64,000 nucleotides of DNA from Paenibacillus harenae DSM 16969 (GCF_000422465.1 NZ_KE383842.1:1447845-1511844), one strand, 5' to 3'. Positions 25,273 through 34,632 are shown, counted from the stretch's first letter. Numbers and translations: made by a program. The notes: generated by a model from the letters alone, not told the origin.

Positions 25273-26319
25273 TCACCTCGCCGTGGACTCCATATGTTTC
25301 GCCCTTAATTGACCGCAGGCTGCCGCAATGTCATGCCCTTGCTCCCTGCGGATGGTCACGCTAACGTTATTGCGATCCAGTACCCTCTGGAATTCAAAAA
25401 TATCTTCTCGCGGCGTACGAACATAATTCCGCTCGGGCACATGGTTGACCGGAATGAGGTTTACGTGGCACAGCATGCCCTGCAGCACTTCAGCCAGCTC
25501 CTGCGCGTGCTCCGGACGGTCGTTCACGCCGCCGATCAGCGCATATTCGAACGTAATCCGCCGGCCGGTCTTCGCAATGTAGTGGCGGCAAGCCGCCATC
25601 ACGTCCTCGAACGGGTAACGGCGGTTAACCGGCATGAGCTTGGATCTAAGCGCGTCATTCGGCGCGTGAATCGACAGCGCCAGATTGATTTGCGTATTCT
25701 CGTCAGCGAATTTGTACATGCTCGGCACGATCCCGCTGGTCGATACCGTAATATGGCGCTGTCCGATGTTAAGCCCCTTCTCGTGAATCATGAGGCGAAG
25801 GAATGTCATCGTCGCATCGTAGTTCTCAAACGGCTCTCCCGAACCCATGATTACGATGCTGGAGACACGCTCGCCCGTCGCATCCAGCATTTGCTGCGCG
25901 GTTACGACCTGGGCGACGATCTCGCCGGCAGTCAGATTCCGCTTCAAGCCGCCGAGCGTAGAAGCGCAGAACGTACAGCCGATGCGGCAGCCGACCTGCG
26001 TCGTAACGCAGATGCTGTTGCCGTAATTATGACGCATAATAACGGTCTCGATGGCATGCGCGTCATGCAGGCCGAACAAAAACTTAACCGTACCGTCTTT
26101 GGATTCGAATCTCGTAATTTCGTTCAGCGTCAGAATGGAGAAGTGTTCATCCAGTTTCTCACGCAATGATTTCGAAAGGTTGGACATATCTTCAAAGCTC
26201 TTCACGCGCTTCACATAAAGCCAGTCGAACAGCTGCCCGCCCCGAAAAGCCGATTCGCCGTTCTCCTTCATCCACTCCTGAAGCTGCTCGAGCGTGTAAT
26301 CATATACACACGGTTTCAT
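25273..26319 (-). CDS. rlmN: 23S rRNA/tRNA (adenine-C2)-methyltransferase RlmN
   Basis: A 348-residue radical SAM enzyme methylating A2503 of 23S rRNA and A37 of some tRNAs. The iron-sulphur motif is C-R-I-G-C-T-F-C (Cys111, 115, 118). The methyl-carrying Cys near residue 338 lies in [17 protein letters not shown] and S-T-S-G-I-V-P are further radical SAM motifs. The ATG follows AGGTGTGATGAG. It lies between rsmB and prpC as in B. subtilis (yloN). Confidence 0.97.
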   Translation of the reverse strand: MKPCVYDYTLEQLQEWMKENGESAFRGGQLFDWLYVKRVKSFEDMSNLSKSLREKLDEHFSILTLNEITRFESKDGTVKFLFGLHDAHAIETVIMRHNYGNSICVTTQVGCRIGCTFCASTLGGLKRNLTAGEIVAQVVTAQQMLDATGERVSSIVIMGSGEPFENYDATMTFLRLMIHEKGLNIGQRHITVSTSGIVPSMYKFADENTQINLALSIHAPNDALRSKLMPVNRRYPFEDVMAACRHYIAKTGRRITFEYALIGGVNDRPEHAQELAEVLQGMLCHVNLIPVNHVPERNYVRTPREDIFEFQRVLDRNNVSVTIRREQGHDIAAACGQLRAKHMESTAR

Positions 26320-26420
26320 CTCATCACACCTGTACCTTAAAGTAGGGCGGCATCTCTCAGTCTATGCGCCGCCATCGATTTATTTTACCACAAACGACCA
26401 TATTCAACCATAAGCGCCGT

Positions 26421-27884
26421 TTAAGCGCGCTTTACCATACGTGCGATAAAGAATCCGTCACTGTTAAAATGCTGCGGGAGCAGCTGCGCCTGGCCGTCGA
26501 AACGCTCGCCGACCGCGCCGGCTTTCCGGAGCTGCTCCACAATGGCCTCCGGCCAATTGGCATCCAATTCAAACTCGGGATGCTCCTTCAGGAACCTTGC
26601 TACCTGCCGCTCGTTCTCTTCCTGTTCGATTGTACAGGTACTGTACACGAGAACGCCGCCCGGACGAACAAGGCCGCATACCGCATCGAGAAGGCGCTGC
26701 TGCACCGCTGCAATCTCCGCGACGTCGCCGGCGGTTTTGTTCCATTTGATCTCAGGCTTGCGCCGTATGACGCCGAAGCCCGAGCAGGGCGCGTCGAGAA
26801 GGACGGCATCCATCGAATGCGGCTTGAACCTCTCGCCAAGCTTCATTGCATCCTCCGTGATCGCCTCTACATTCCGCAGCTTCAGCCGCTCGGTCTGGGA
26901 CACGATAAGCTCCCGCTTATGCGCGTGAATATCGTTCGCCCAAACCTTGCCCTTGCCGCCCATCAGCTCGGCCAGATGCGTGCTCTTCCCGCCCGGCGCC
27001 GCGCAGCAATCCAGCACCTGCATGCCTGCTGCAGGCGCCACAACCTCGGATACAAGCATCGAGCTCTCGTCCTGCATCGTCCACAGCCCTTCGCGGAACC
27101 CGTCCGTATCGGCGAGATTGCCGCCGCGGCTTATAATGATGCCCGCAGGCGCCACGGGCGAAGCTTCCGCCTCATAGCCTGCGGCCTGCAGCTGCTCCAG
27201 CAGAGCTTCACGGCTAAGGCGCAGCGTATTCGCCCGAATGCTTGCGTGGGGCTGACCATTGCCGGAAGCGCATATCGCTTCCGCTGTTTCTGCGCCGTAC
27301 ACCTCGGTCCAGCGTCTCACCAGCCATTCGGGGTAGGAATGACGCAAGGCGGTCTGGACGGCTCTGTCCGCATGCGTAACAGCTGAGAGCTCAAGCTCGG
27401 ACCGGCCGCGGTCGATGCTGCGCAGCACGCCGTTCACCATGCCGGAAATACCCGCATGTCCCCGTTTTTTGGCGATCGTTACCGCCTCATTCACCGCCGC
27501 ATGCGCAGGTACGCGGTCCAGAAATAGCAGCTGATAGGCGCTTAAGCGCAGCAATTGATGCACCCATGGATCAAGCTTATGCAAGCCCTTGGCGACGAAC
27601 CGACTCAGCCAATGGTCAAGCGTCGCCTGCCGCTGAATCGTGCCGTATACGAGCTCGGTTACGAGCCCGGCATCGGCGCGCTGCAGCTCCGCCTCCTGAA
27701 GCACGCGGTTAAGCTGCAAATTGCTGTAAGCGCCGGTCTGGGCGACCTTCACCAGCGTGTCCAACGCCAGCTCGCGCGGCGACTTTGCTTTGCGCGGCGC
27801 TTGCTGTGCCGTTGGCGCCTGCTTTCCCCCCGCAGCGGGGCGATGATGCGGCCGCTTCGGTTTACGCGTATCGCCCGCCGTCAT
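26421..27884 (-). CDS. rsmB: 16S rRNA (cytosine-C5)-methyltransferase RsmB
   Basis: A 487-residue enzyme methylating C967 of 16S rRNA. A basic, Pro/Gln/Ala-rich leader (about 1-30) precedes an NusB-like domain (about 35-170) and a Rossmann SAM domain with L-D-C-C-A-A-P-G-G-K-S-T-H, D-A-P-C-S-G-F-G and the catalytic Cys in Y-S-T-C-T-I-E. The ATG overlaps the fmt stop by four bases (ATGA). The long leader is unusual but in frame, with no good later start seen. Confidence 0.95.
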   Translation of the reverse strand: MTAGDTRKPKRPHHRPAAGGKQAPTAQQAPRKAKSPRELALDTLVKVAQTGAYSNLQLNRVLQEAELQRADAGLVTELVYGTIQRQATLDHWLSRFVAKGLHKLDPWVHQLLRLSAYQLLFLDRVPAHAAVNEAVTIAKKRGHAGISGMVNGVLRSIDRGRSELELSAVTHADRAVQTALRHSYPEWLVRRWTEVYGAETAEAICASGNGQPHASIRANTLRLSREALLEQLQAAGYEAEASPVAPAGIIISRGGNLADTDGFREGLWTMQDESSMLVSEVVAPAAGMQVLDCCAAPGGKSTHLAELMGGKGKVWANDIHAHKRELIVSQTERLKLRNVEAITEDAMKLGERFKPHSMDAVLLDAPCSGFGVIRRKPEIKWNKTAGDVAEIAAVQQRLLDAVCGLVRPGGVLVYSTCTIEQEENERQVARFLKEHPEFELDANWPEAIVEQLRKAGAVGERFDGQAQLLPQHFNSDGFFIARMVKRA

Positions 27885-28834
27885 TCCGCACCTCCATCGC
27901 CAAACAGCGTGCCTGCTTCAAGCCGGGCGCCCTTGAGCCAATCCGCCGCGTTCATCGTTTTTTTGCCGGCAGGCTGAATCTCTTTCAGCGATAACACGCC
28001 CTTGCCGGTCTGTACCTGAATCCCGTTATTATCAGCCCTAAGTACAGTGCCCGGCGCATTCGATGCGGGATCTCCAGCTTCATCGTCAGCGGAGCAAGCC
28101 CATACCTTGAACACCTCGCCGTTGAGGTAGGTAAACGCGCCGGCCATCGGAGATAACCCGCGTACCTGGTTAAAGATCGCACGCGCAGGTTTGTTCCAAT
28201 CAATTCTTTCGTCGGCGCGCGTCAAATTCGGTGCGTAGGTCGCCAACTCATTCTGCTGGGGCACCGCTTTCGCTTCGCCCGCAATAATCGACGGCAGCGT
28301 GCGGCCGAGCAGCTCCGCCCCGGCGATGCTCAGCTTCCCGAACATCGTGCCCGACGTATCCTCGTCGGTAATCGGAAGCTCGACGACGCTGATCATGTCG
28401 CCCGTATCCAGCCCCTCCGCCATATACATGATCGTTACGCCGGTAGAGCTCTCGCCGTTCATGATCGAACGCTGGATCGGGGCGCCGCCCCGATATTTCG
28501 GCAGCAGCGAGCCGTGAACGTTAATACAGCCCAGCCGGGGCAAATCAAGCACGCCCTTCGGCAGAATCTGTCCGTAAGCGGCGGTTACGATAAGATCGGG
28601 CCGCAGCTCGGCGACCGCAGCTACCGCATCCGCGCTTTTCATCCGTTCAGGCTGCAGAACGGGAAGGCCAAGCGACAACGCCGCTTCCTTTACAGGCGGC
28701 GGCGTCAGCGTTTTTTTGCGGCCCTTCGGCCGGTCAGGCTGCGTTACGACAGCAACGATATTGTAATTTTGCTCCACAAGAAGCTTAAGGGAGGGAACGG
28801 CAAATTCCGGCGTTCCCATAAATACGATACGCAT
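27881..28834 (-). CDS. fmt: Methionyl-tRNA formyltransferase
   Basis: A 317-residue enzyme that formylates initiator Met-tRNA using 10-formyl-tetrahydrofolate. It has M-R-I-V-F-M-G-T-P-E-F-A-V-P at the N-terminus, N-V-H-G-S-L-L-P-K-Y-R-G-G-A-P-I-Q (catalytic Asn and His), the G-V-T-I-M-Y-M-A-E-G-L-D-T-G-D-M loop, and a C-terminal OB domain. The ATG at 28834, four bases after the def stop, gives the standard N-terminus. It is cotranscribed with def, the deformylase that later removes the formyl group. Confidence 0.97.
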   Translation of the reverse strand: MRIVFMGTPEFAVPSLKLLVEQNYNIVAVVTQPDRPKGRKKTLTPPPVKEAALSLGLPVLQPERMKSADAVAAVAELRPDLIVTAAYGQILPKGVLDLPRLGCINVHGSLLPKYRGGAPIQRSIMNGESSTGVTIMYMAEGLDTGDMISVVELPITDEDTSGTMFGKLSIAGAELLGRTLPSIIAGEAKAVPQQNELATYAPNLTRADERIDWNKPARAIFNQVRGLSPMAGAFTYLNGEVFKVWACSADDEAGDPASNAPGTVLRADNNGIQVQTGKGVLSLKEIQPAGKKTMNAADWLKGARLEAGTLFGDGGAE

Positions 28835-28838
28835 GAAG

Positions 28839-29324
28839 CTATTCGCCGCCTTTTCTCGGTCTTTCCGTAATGTCATAGACGCTCTCCGCCAAATCGGTGA
28901 ACAGAATGCCGTTTAAATGGTCGACCTCATGCTGGAACGCGCGTGCCAGATACCCGCTGGCCTCAATCGTAAACGATTGACCGCTGCTGTCTTGGCCCGT
29001 TACGACAACGCGGTCGGCGCGCAGCACGTCGCCGTTAAGGTTCGGGATGCTCAGGCAGCCCTCGGGACCGAGCTGCTCCCCGTCCTGCTCCACGATGACC
29101 GGATTGACCATCTCGATCAAGCCGTTCTCATCGCCGACGTCGACGACGATAACGCGCTTGGAAATGCCGATCTGCGGAGCCGCAAGGCCGACCCCTTCAG
29201 CGTCATACATCGTTTCAGCCATATCCTTCAAAAGTTTCTGTAAATTCGAGTTAAATTTCGTTACTTCCTTCGCCACTTCCCGCAATACAGGATCAGGGTC
29301 TTTCACGATTAGTCGGATACTCAT
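28839..29324 (-). CDS. def: Peptide deformylase
   Basis: A 161-residue metal enzyme removing the N-formyl group from nascent proteins. All three motifs are present: G-V-G-L-A-A-P-Q-I-G, E-G-C-L-S-I-P (metal Cys) and Q-H-E-V-D-H-L-N-G (two metal His and catalytic Glu). The start M-S-I-R-L-I-V-K at 29324 is preferred because AAAGG lies upstream. It sits between priA and fmt in the usual order. Confidence 0.97.
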   Translation of the reverse strand: MSIRLIVKDPDPVLREVAKEVTKFNSNLQKLLKDMAETMYDAEGVGLAAPQIGISKRVIVVDVGDENGLIEMVNPVIVEQDGEQLGPEGCLSIPNLNGDVLRADRVVVTGQDSSGQSFTIEASGYLARAFQHEVDHLNGILFTDLAESVYDITERPRKGGE

Positions 29325-29366
29325 TGTATTCCCATCCTTTGCAATCATTAAAATCTTAATCGTTAT

Positions 29367-31859
29367 TTATAGTATAACTTGCGGATCTACGTCAATGCTG
29401 AACTGCACCTGCCGTTGCGGGGGTCCGTCAGCGAACGGGCCCAGCGCCTTGCGGACGAGGGCGGATGCATCGATGTTTCCACGATATTTTATCACACATT
29501 GAAAACGGTAGCGATCTTTCATTCTTGAAATCGGCGAGGCAACGGGGCCAAGCACCTCGAGCGCCCTGTTAAAACCGCTGCTGAGCGGCAGCAGTACGCC
29601 CTCATGCTCGGCCAGCTCGCGCAGTCCCGCCGCGAATTGCTCGCTTATCGTCGACAATAACGGAAGCTGTTCATGCGACATCGTAACGAGAATCAGCCTG
29701 CAGTAAGGCGGGTAGCTCATTGCCCCGCGATGCCTTAGCTCCTCGCCGATGAATGCGGCATAGTCATGCTGCTGCGCCGTCATGATCGCGTAATGTTCAG
29801 GCGCATAGGTCTGCACGACGACTTCTCCGGGCAGGTGATGCCTGCCTGCGCGTCCCGCAACCTGCGTGAGCAGCTGGAACGTCCGCTCGGCAGCTCGGAA
29901 ATCCGGTAAATGGAGCGACGTGTCCGCCGCGATAACGCCTACTAATGTAACATATGGGAAATCCAGTCCTTTCGCCACCATCTGCGTGCCTAACAACACG
30001 TCCGCCTTTCGTTCGCCGAACTGCTTGAGCAGCTTCTCGTGCGAGTTCTTCTCCGTCGTCGTATCCACGTCCATTCGAATGACCCGAATGCCGGGAAACA
30101 GCTTCGCAAGCTCTTCCTCTACCCGCTGCGTGCCTGTGCCGAAGTAACGTATATGCTCGCTCTGGCAGGAAGGACACGCGGCCGGCGCTTGCTCGGCATG
30201 CCCGCAGTAATGACAGCGCAGCGCCCGCGATTTCTGATGGAACGTAAGCGAAATGTCGCAATGAGGACATGCGGCCGTATAGCCGCAGGAGCGGCACATG
30301 ACGAAGGTCGAGTAGCCGCGCCGGTTAAGCAGCAGCACCGACTGCTCCCCGCGCTCCAGCCGCTCGGCAAGCGACCGGTGCAGCAGGCGGCTGAACATGG
30401 AGCGGTTGCCTTCCTTTAATTCCTCGCGCATATCGATGACCGTAACCGGCGGCATCGGCCTGCCGCCGACCCGATCCGGCATCGGTAGCAGCGCAGGCTC
30501 CCGGTCTTGGCCGCGCACCGCCGAAGAACGGGTTGCAGCTGCATAAGATTCAAGCGACGGCGTGGCAGACCCAAGCACGACGGCCGCACCATGCTGCCTC
30601 GCCCTGCGGACCGCCACGTCTCTCGCATGATACTTCGGGCTTTCTTCCTGCTTATAGGACGATTCATGCTCTTCATCAATGATAATAAGTCCGATTCTCT
30701 CAAAAGGCGCAAATATGGCAGACCTGGCGCCGATCGCGACCTGCACCCGGCGGTTGCGAATTTTGCGCCATTCATCGTACCGCTCGCCGTTCGAAAGTCT
30801 GCTGTGCAGCACGGCGACCGCGTCGCCGAAACGGCCCTTGAAGCGCTCCACCATTTGCGGAGTTAATGAAATTTCCGGCACGAGGACGATAGCCTGCTTC
30901 TCCTGCGCCAGACAGAATTGAATCGACTGCAGATATACTTCGGTTTTGCCGCTGCCGGTTACGCCGTGAAGCAGCATCGTCTGCGGTTCGCCTGCATCTA
31001 CCCCCCTTGCGATCCGGGCATAAACCTCCTGCTGTCCTTCCGTCAGAGGCAGGGGAGCCGTCCGTTCAAAATCCCGATCGGCATAAGGATCGCGCTGCTG
31101 CTCTACCTCGCGCAGCTCCAGCAGCCCTTTCTCGGCAAGCGACCTCACGCTTGCCGCCGATCCGCCAGCCTCCGCAAGCAGCGATTGAAGCGCAAGCGGC
31201 CCGCCATGCTCGAGCATGAAGCCGAGCACCTCGCGCTGCTTCACCGCTCTGACCGGCAGCTCGTCCATCGCCGCGCGCACCGCACCTGCATCAGCCGGCA
31301 CGAACACCGTCAGCACCTTCCGGATCGCCAGCCTGTCGCGGATGGACGTCTGCTCCACGAGCACGCCCTCCCGCAGAGCCGCCTTCACCGCCTTGGCATG
31401 CTGTGGGAATCGTTCAAGCAGCGTGTCCAGCTTGACGAATTTTCCGCTGGAGCCGATCCACTGCATCAACTCTTGCGGAATATCCTCCGCGGCGGCCACT
31501 TCGTCCTGGATGCCGACCAGCCTCTCCGCCTTTCCTTTCAGGGCGGCCGGAATCATAGCCTGCAGAGCTGTCGTCCACGAGCAGCAATATTTCTCGCTGA
31601 GCCACTTCGCCAGCTCGACGAGATCCGGCAGCAGCGGCGGTACGGGATCGAGCAGCTCGGAGACGGGCTTCAATCTGGAGGAATCGATATCCGCTTCCGC
31701 CGCCAGCTGCGTAACGAAACCCTGAAGTACGCGGCCTCCGAAAGGAACGCCGACGCGGCTGCCAACCTCGATCCACTCCTCCATCGAAGAAGGCACTTCA
31801 TAATCAAACGGCCGATCCGTCTGGCGGCTCGGCACGTCTACAATGACTTTAGCAATCAT
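29367..31859 (-). CDS. priA: Primosomal protein N' (PriA helicase)
   Basis: An 830-residue replication-restart helicase. The N-terminal 3'-DNA-binding domain (R-P-F-D-Y-E-V-P) is followed by the helicase core with G-V-T-G-S-G-K-T-E-V-Y-L and I-I-D-E-E-H. Paired zinc clusters lie in C-R-S-C-G-Y-T-A-A-C-P-H-C and L-R-C-H-Y-C-G-H, and motif VI in V-A-G-R-A-G-R follows. The ATG overlaps the coaBC stop by four bases. Length and order (coaBC-priA-def-fmt) match B. subtilis. Confidence 0.97.
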   Translation of the reverse strand: MIAKVIVDVPSRQTDRPFDYEVPSSMEEWIEVGSRVGVPFGGRVLQGFVTQLAAEADIDSSRLKPVSELLDPVPPLLPDLVELAKWLSEKYCCSWTTALQAMIPAALKGKAERLVGIQDEVAAAEDIPQELMQWIGSSGKFVKLDTLLERFPQHAKAVKAALREGVLVEQTSIRDRLAIRKVLTVFVPADAGAVRAAMDELPVRAVKQREVLGFMLEHGGPLALQSLLAEAGGSAASVRSLAEKGLLELREVEQQRDPYADRDFERTAPLPLTEGQQEVYARIARGVDAGEPQTMLLHGVTGSGKTEVYLQSIQFCLAQEKQAIVLVPEISLTPQMVERFKGRFGDAVAVLHSRLSNGERYDEWRKIRNRRVQVAIGARSAIFAPFERIGLIIIDEEHESSYKQEESPKYHARDVAVRRARQHGAAVVLGSATPSLESYAAATRSSAVRGQDREPALLPMPDRVGGRPMPPVTVIDMREELKEGNRSMFSRLLHRSLAERLERGEQSVLLLNRRGYSTFVMCRSCGYTAACPHCDISLTFHQKSRALRCHYCGHAEQAPAACPSCQSEHIRYFGTGTQRVEEELAKLFPGIRVIRMDVDTTTEKNSHEKLLKQFGERKADVLLGTQMVAKGLDFPYVTLVGVIAADTSLHLPDFRAAERTFQLLTQVAGRAGRHHLPGEVVVQTYAPEHYAIMTAQQHDYAAFIGEELRHRGAMSYPPYCRLILVTMSHEQLPLLSTISEQFAAGLRELAEHEGVLLPLSSGFNRALEVLGPVASPISRMKDRYRFQCVIKYRGNIDASALVRKALGPFADGPPQRQVQFSIDVDPQVIL

Positions 31860-33070
31860 TTTTCGCTCCCTCCAGGGAGCGCAGCCCGTTCTGCAATGAT
31901 GTCCAGCAAGCGGCTTGCAACCTCCCGCTTGGACAGAAGCGGCATCGTCTCGACGAGCCCCTCTTCGCCGAACACTTGAACGATGTTCGTATCCCCGTTG
32001 AAGCCGGCGCCGGCAAGGCTTACGTCATTAGCCACTATAAGGTCGCAATGCTTGCGCCGGAGCTTGTCCATTGCATAATGCCCGATCTGTTCGGTTTCCG
32101 CCGCAAAACCGACAAGGAACTGATTCTTCTTCCGTTTCCCCAGCGTCTCCAAAATATCCGTCGTCCGCTCGAGTTCGAGAACCAGCCGCTCTCCGTTTTT
32201 TTTCAGCTTCTGGCCGCTGATGTTCACCGCCCGATAGTCCGCAACGGCTGCGGACTTGATGACGATGTCCATCTCGTCGTAAAAGCCGGTTACCGCCTCC
32301 AGCATCTGCTGCGCGGATTCGACCCGAACAAGCTGTACGCCGGGCGGCGGCGATACCGCCGTCCGTCCGGCGACCAGCGTCACTTCGGCACCCATCAATA
32401 ACGCCGCTTCCGCTATGGCAAAGCCCATCTTGCCGGAAGAATCATTCGTCAAATATCTGACCGGATCGAGCCGTTCCATAGTGCCGCCCGCGGTGACGAG
32501 TACTCGCTTGCCCCGCAAGCGCCCGCTTCTCGCGAACCACGCTTCGACCGCGGCCGCGATCTCCTCCGGTTCGGCGAGCCTGCCCTTCGCGACATAACCG
32601 CAGGCCAGCTGGCCCGTGCCGGGCTCGACGAACATAACGCCCCGCGAGGCAAGCAGCTCTAGATTGCTGACGACAGCCGGATGCTCATACATATGTACAT
32701 TCATCGCAGGGGCGATCAGAATCGGGCAAGTCGCCGCAATCAGCGTCGTACTGAGCATATCGTCCGCATGACCGCCTGCAAGCTTCGCAATCGCATTGGC
32801 GGTAGCCGGCGCGATGACGATTAAATCCGCGTGATCCGCCAAATCGATATGGGACACGACCGACGGATCCCGCTCATCGAACGTATCGGTATAGACCGGA
32901 TTCCGCGATAACGTTTGCAACGTTAGTGGCGTTATGAACTTCGTTGCCGACTCCGTCATAATCACTTTCACGCTTGCGCCCGCCTGCGTCAGCTTGCTGC
33001 ACAGCGCCGCGCCTTTATAGGCCGCAATTCCGCCTGTAATGCCGAGTATAATTGATTTTCCTCTTAGCAT
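31856..33070 (-). CDS. coaBC: Bifunctional phosphopantothenoylcysteine decarboxylase/synthetase
   Basis: A 404-residue CoaBC (Dfp) of CoA synthesis. The CoaC half (about 1-180) has G-I-T-G-G-I-A-A-Y-K, A-P-A-M-N-V-H-M-Y (FMN and substrate) and the catalytic Cys loop T-G-Q-L-A-C-G-Y. The CoaB half has V-L-V-T-A-G-G-T-M-E and K-S-A-A-V-A-D-Y. The ATG at 33070 with GGAGA seven bases upstream gives the typical N-terminus, so the reading frame upstream of it is not used. It is separated from rpoZ by three inserted genes. Confidence 0.95.
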   Translation of the reverse strand: MLRGKSIILGITGGIAAYKGAALCSKLTQAGASVKVIMTESATKFITPLTLQTLSRNPVYTDTFDERDPSVVSHIDLADHADLIVIAPATANAIAKLAGGHADDMLSTTLIAATCPILIAPAMNVHMYEHPAVVSNLELLASRGVMFVEPGTGQLACGYVAKGRLAEPEEIAAAVEAWFARSGRLRGKRVLVTAGGTMERLDPVRYLTNDSSGKMGFAIAEAALLMGAEVTLVAGRTAVSPPPGVQLVRVESAQQMLEAVTGFYDEMDIVIKSAAVADYRAVNISGQKLKKNGERLVLELERTTDILETLGKRKKNQFLVGFAAETEQIGHYAMDKLRRKHCDLIVANDVSLAGAGFNGDTNIVQVFGEEGLVETMPLLSKREVASRLLDIIAERAALPGGSEK

Positions 33071-33129
33071 GGTGTGTCTCCTATCACCTGTCAATTGCCT
33101 ATCATTACGAAACCATGCAGCGCCTCCGG

Positions 33130-33654
33130 CTACCAATCGTTCCGCTCTCGCAAGCTCGTAATCTGCGCGACATGATGCCTGCCGTGCCAAGCAACGAAAC
33201 CAAGGAAGTAGGCTAACCCGATCTGGCTGCCCTTCTCCGGATGATAAAACATTTTATCAAAATCAGCCGGCTCCATCGAGCGCAGCAGCAGCACCCACCG
33301 TGCATAAATGCCTTCTATAACAGCTAGACTTACCGAAGGTGAAGCCTGCAAGCTGTCCGCCGTAATCGCCCAGCGTTCTTCATTGAACGGCTTGATCGTC
33401 GGATTCGGCTCGGTTAATGCCAGCTTGAAGCGCGAGAAGCAATTCATTGCCGCATCCGCGATATGATGCGTGACCTGGCGCACGGTCCAGCCGCCGCTGC
33501 GGTACGGGGTATCGAGCTGATCGTCGTCAAGCCCTTCCAGCGCAGCCTTCAGTTGGCCGGGCAGCCGCTCCACCTCCGAGATCCACTGCTCCCGCTGCTT
33601 CGCGGTCATTCCTTCATAAGAGTATCTGCCAATCGGATAACGCAATTTGTCCAT
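33130..33654 (-). CDS. YfiT/DinB-type bacillithiol transferase (BstA-like)
   Basis: A 174-residue DinB-fold protein starting M-D-K-L-R-Y-P-I-G-R-Y, like B. subtilis YfiT. Its metal-binding histidines are in R-Q-V-T-H-H-I-A-D-A and W-H-G-R-H-H-V-A-Q-I. YfiT-family proteins are bacillithiol S-transferases or metal-dependent hydrolases; the exact activity cannot be told here. AGGAGG lies eight to ten bases before the chosen ATG, so the 14 codons upstream are excluded. It lies upstream of coaBC in the same direction, with a 59-base gap. Confidence 0.85.
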   Translation of the reverse strand: MDKLRYPIGRYSYEGMTAKQREQWISEVERLPGQLKAALEGLDDDQLDTPYRSGGWTVRQVTHHIADAAMNCFSRFKLALTEPNPTIKPFNEERWAITADSLQASPSVSLAVIEGIYARWVLLLRSMEPADFDKMFYHPEKGSQIGLAYFLGFVAWHGRHHVAQITSLRERNDW

Positions 33655-33807
33655 TCCGTCCCCTCCTGTTCGAGATCCCTGCAACTTCAAATGCATATAC
33701 TATCATACCATATGAGCTTTCGATTTCTACCTAGTACTTCTTCATTTTCCTTTTTATCCGGGGCTTGCCCCGCATCGGCGGAAGCATTCCCATCGAAGGG
33801 CTTCCCG

Positions 33808-33996
33808 TCACTGCCCACGAATAAACTGCAGGATACCGATGCCGATTATCAGCACAACAAACACAATGATAAAACCGATGGCAAAGTTCGCCCATCCCGG
33901 CCGCCTTCGATGCGAATTCGCGGTCAAACGGTCGACTTGCGACTGAAGCTTCCGGAGCGTATCCTTCATTTCCTGCATTTCGTTTTTGTCCGCCAT
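33808..33996 (-). CDS. Small single-span membrane protein with an N-terminal coiled coil
   Basis: A 62-residue predicted protein: a charged helical N-terminus with heptad-like pattern (E-M-K-D-T-L-R-K-L-Q-S-Q-V-D-R-L), a basic R-R-R-P-G-W patch, then one hydrophobic helix (about residues 38-58) ending F-I-R-G-Q. AAAGGG and ATGAGG lie before the ATG at 33996; the ATG three codons earlier is also possible. I do not recognise the family. It resembles short YvlB/YtxH-like helper proteins only in shape. No terminator is clear between it and the next gene. Confidence 0.5.
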   Translation of the reverse strand: MADKNEMQEMKDTLRKLQSQVDRLTANSHRRRPGWANFAIGFIIVFVVLIIGIGILQFIRGQ

Positions 33997-34080
33997 TCGC
34001 CTCATCCCTTTCAATTCCATGATAACGATATCCGCCTTAATACGTACCAGCGCGAGAGAAGCTTCCGTTACCCGCCCGAG

Positions 34081-34263
34081 CTATAAACGCTTATCAATGA
34101 TAGGCTTGTTCTCCTGAATTTCCTTCCTCAGCAGCCTGACCTCATCAATAAGCACATCCATCTTCTTCGTCGCTTTAGACGAATCGACAGCACCGCGGAT
34201 TACGGACGAAATGACAAACATAAACAACACGAAAAAAATAATAAGGATCACAATGAAATCCAA
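34081..34263 (-). CDS. Small single-span membrane protein with a charged C-terminal helix
   Basis: About 60 residues: an N-terminal hydrophobic helix (D-F-I-V-I-L-I-I-F-F-V-L-F-M-F-V), then a charged, probably coiled-coil tail (M-D-V-L-I-D-E-V-R-L-L-R-K-E-I-Q). The likely start is TTG at 34263 because AAAGGAGG lies seven bases upstream; the GTG two codons earlier is too close to it. Together with the next gene it makes a pair of tiny proteins with mirrored topology (tail-helix and helix-tail). Function unknown. Confidence 0.5.
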   Translation of the reverse strand: MDFIVILIIFFVLFMFVISSVIRGAVDSSKATKKMDVLIDEVRLLRKEIQENKPIIDKRL

Positions 34264-34326
34264 TTTCACCCCTCCTTTACTCGTGATAACGAAGCTTGCT
34301 TCCGGTAAACGATGAACGCGGTTGGA

Positions 34327-34358
34327 CAAAAAAAGGACTACAAAACTGTCGCCAGTCC
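34327..34358 (-). terminator. Intrinsic terminator after rpoZ
   Basis: On the minus strand GGACT and AGTCC form the outer stem, ACA and TGT the inner one, followed by seven U. It separates remA-gmk-rpoZ from the small downstream genes. Confidence 0.75.
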
Positions 34359-34383
34359 GCAATCCTTCTTCTCGGTATCCATT

Positions 34384-34422
34384 ATGAAAATGAAAATGAA
34401 AATGAAAATGAAAATGAAAATG
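34384..34422. repeat. Hexanucleotide tandem repeat (ATGAAA) right after the rpoZ stop
   Basis: Six perfect copies of ATGAAA plus ATG, 39 bases with no variation. On the rpoZ strand it reads CATTTT repeated, beginning directly after the TAG stop codon and ending 26 bases before the rpoZ terminator. Such a perfect array is prone to copy-number change by slippage. Confidence 0.95.
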
Positions 34423-34632
34423 CTAATCCTCTTTCGAATCGTCCTTCTCGACTTTCAACAGGTCGCCGTAAATTTCTTCCAGCGCGACGCCTACAAATTT
34501 ACGGGAGCGCGGGTTGCGAAGTTCGGATTTGTCCCCGTTGCGAAGCATGCGCGCGCGTCTTGAAGCCGCGACGACCAACGTGTATTTACTGTCAACCTTT
34601 TTCACCATTTCATCAATAGACGGATATAACAT
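34423..34632 (-). CDS. rpoZ: DNA-directed RNA polymerase omega subunit
   Basis: A 69-residue omega subunit, which helps fold and stabilise the beta-prime subunit. It has M-L-Y-P-S-I-D-E-M, S-K-Y-T-L-V-V-A-A-S-R-R-A-R and a C-terminal A-L-E-E-I-Y-G-D-L-L with an acidic tail, matching the Bacillus protein (YloH). It lies 16 bases after gmk, as usual. The hexanucleotide array at 34384-34422 starts directly after its stop codon, so a stop-codon read-through would add alternating His-Phe residues. Confidence 0.95.
   Translation of the reverse strand: MLYPSIDEMVKKVDSKYTLVVAASRRARMLRNGDKSELRNPRSRKFVGVALEEIYGDLLKVEKDDSKED

Noticed and set aside
33758..33775. GC-rich hairpin (CGGGGC with GCCCCG) after the small membrane protein gene
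   Set aside because: No U-run follows in the direction of transcription, so I did not call it a terminator.
34384..34422. Short CRISPR-like array
   Set aside because: Units are contiguous hexanucleotides without spacers, so it is a simple sequence repeat. No cas genes are present.
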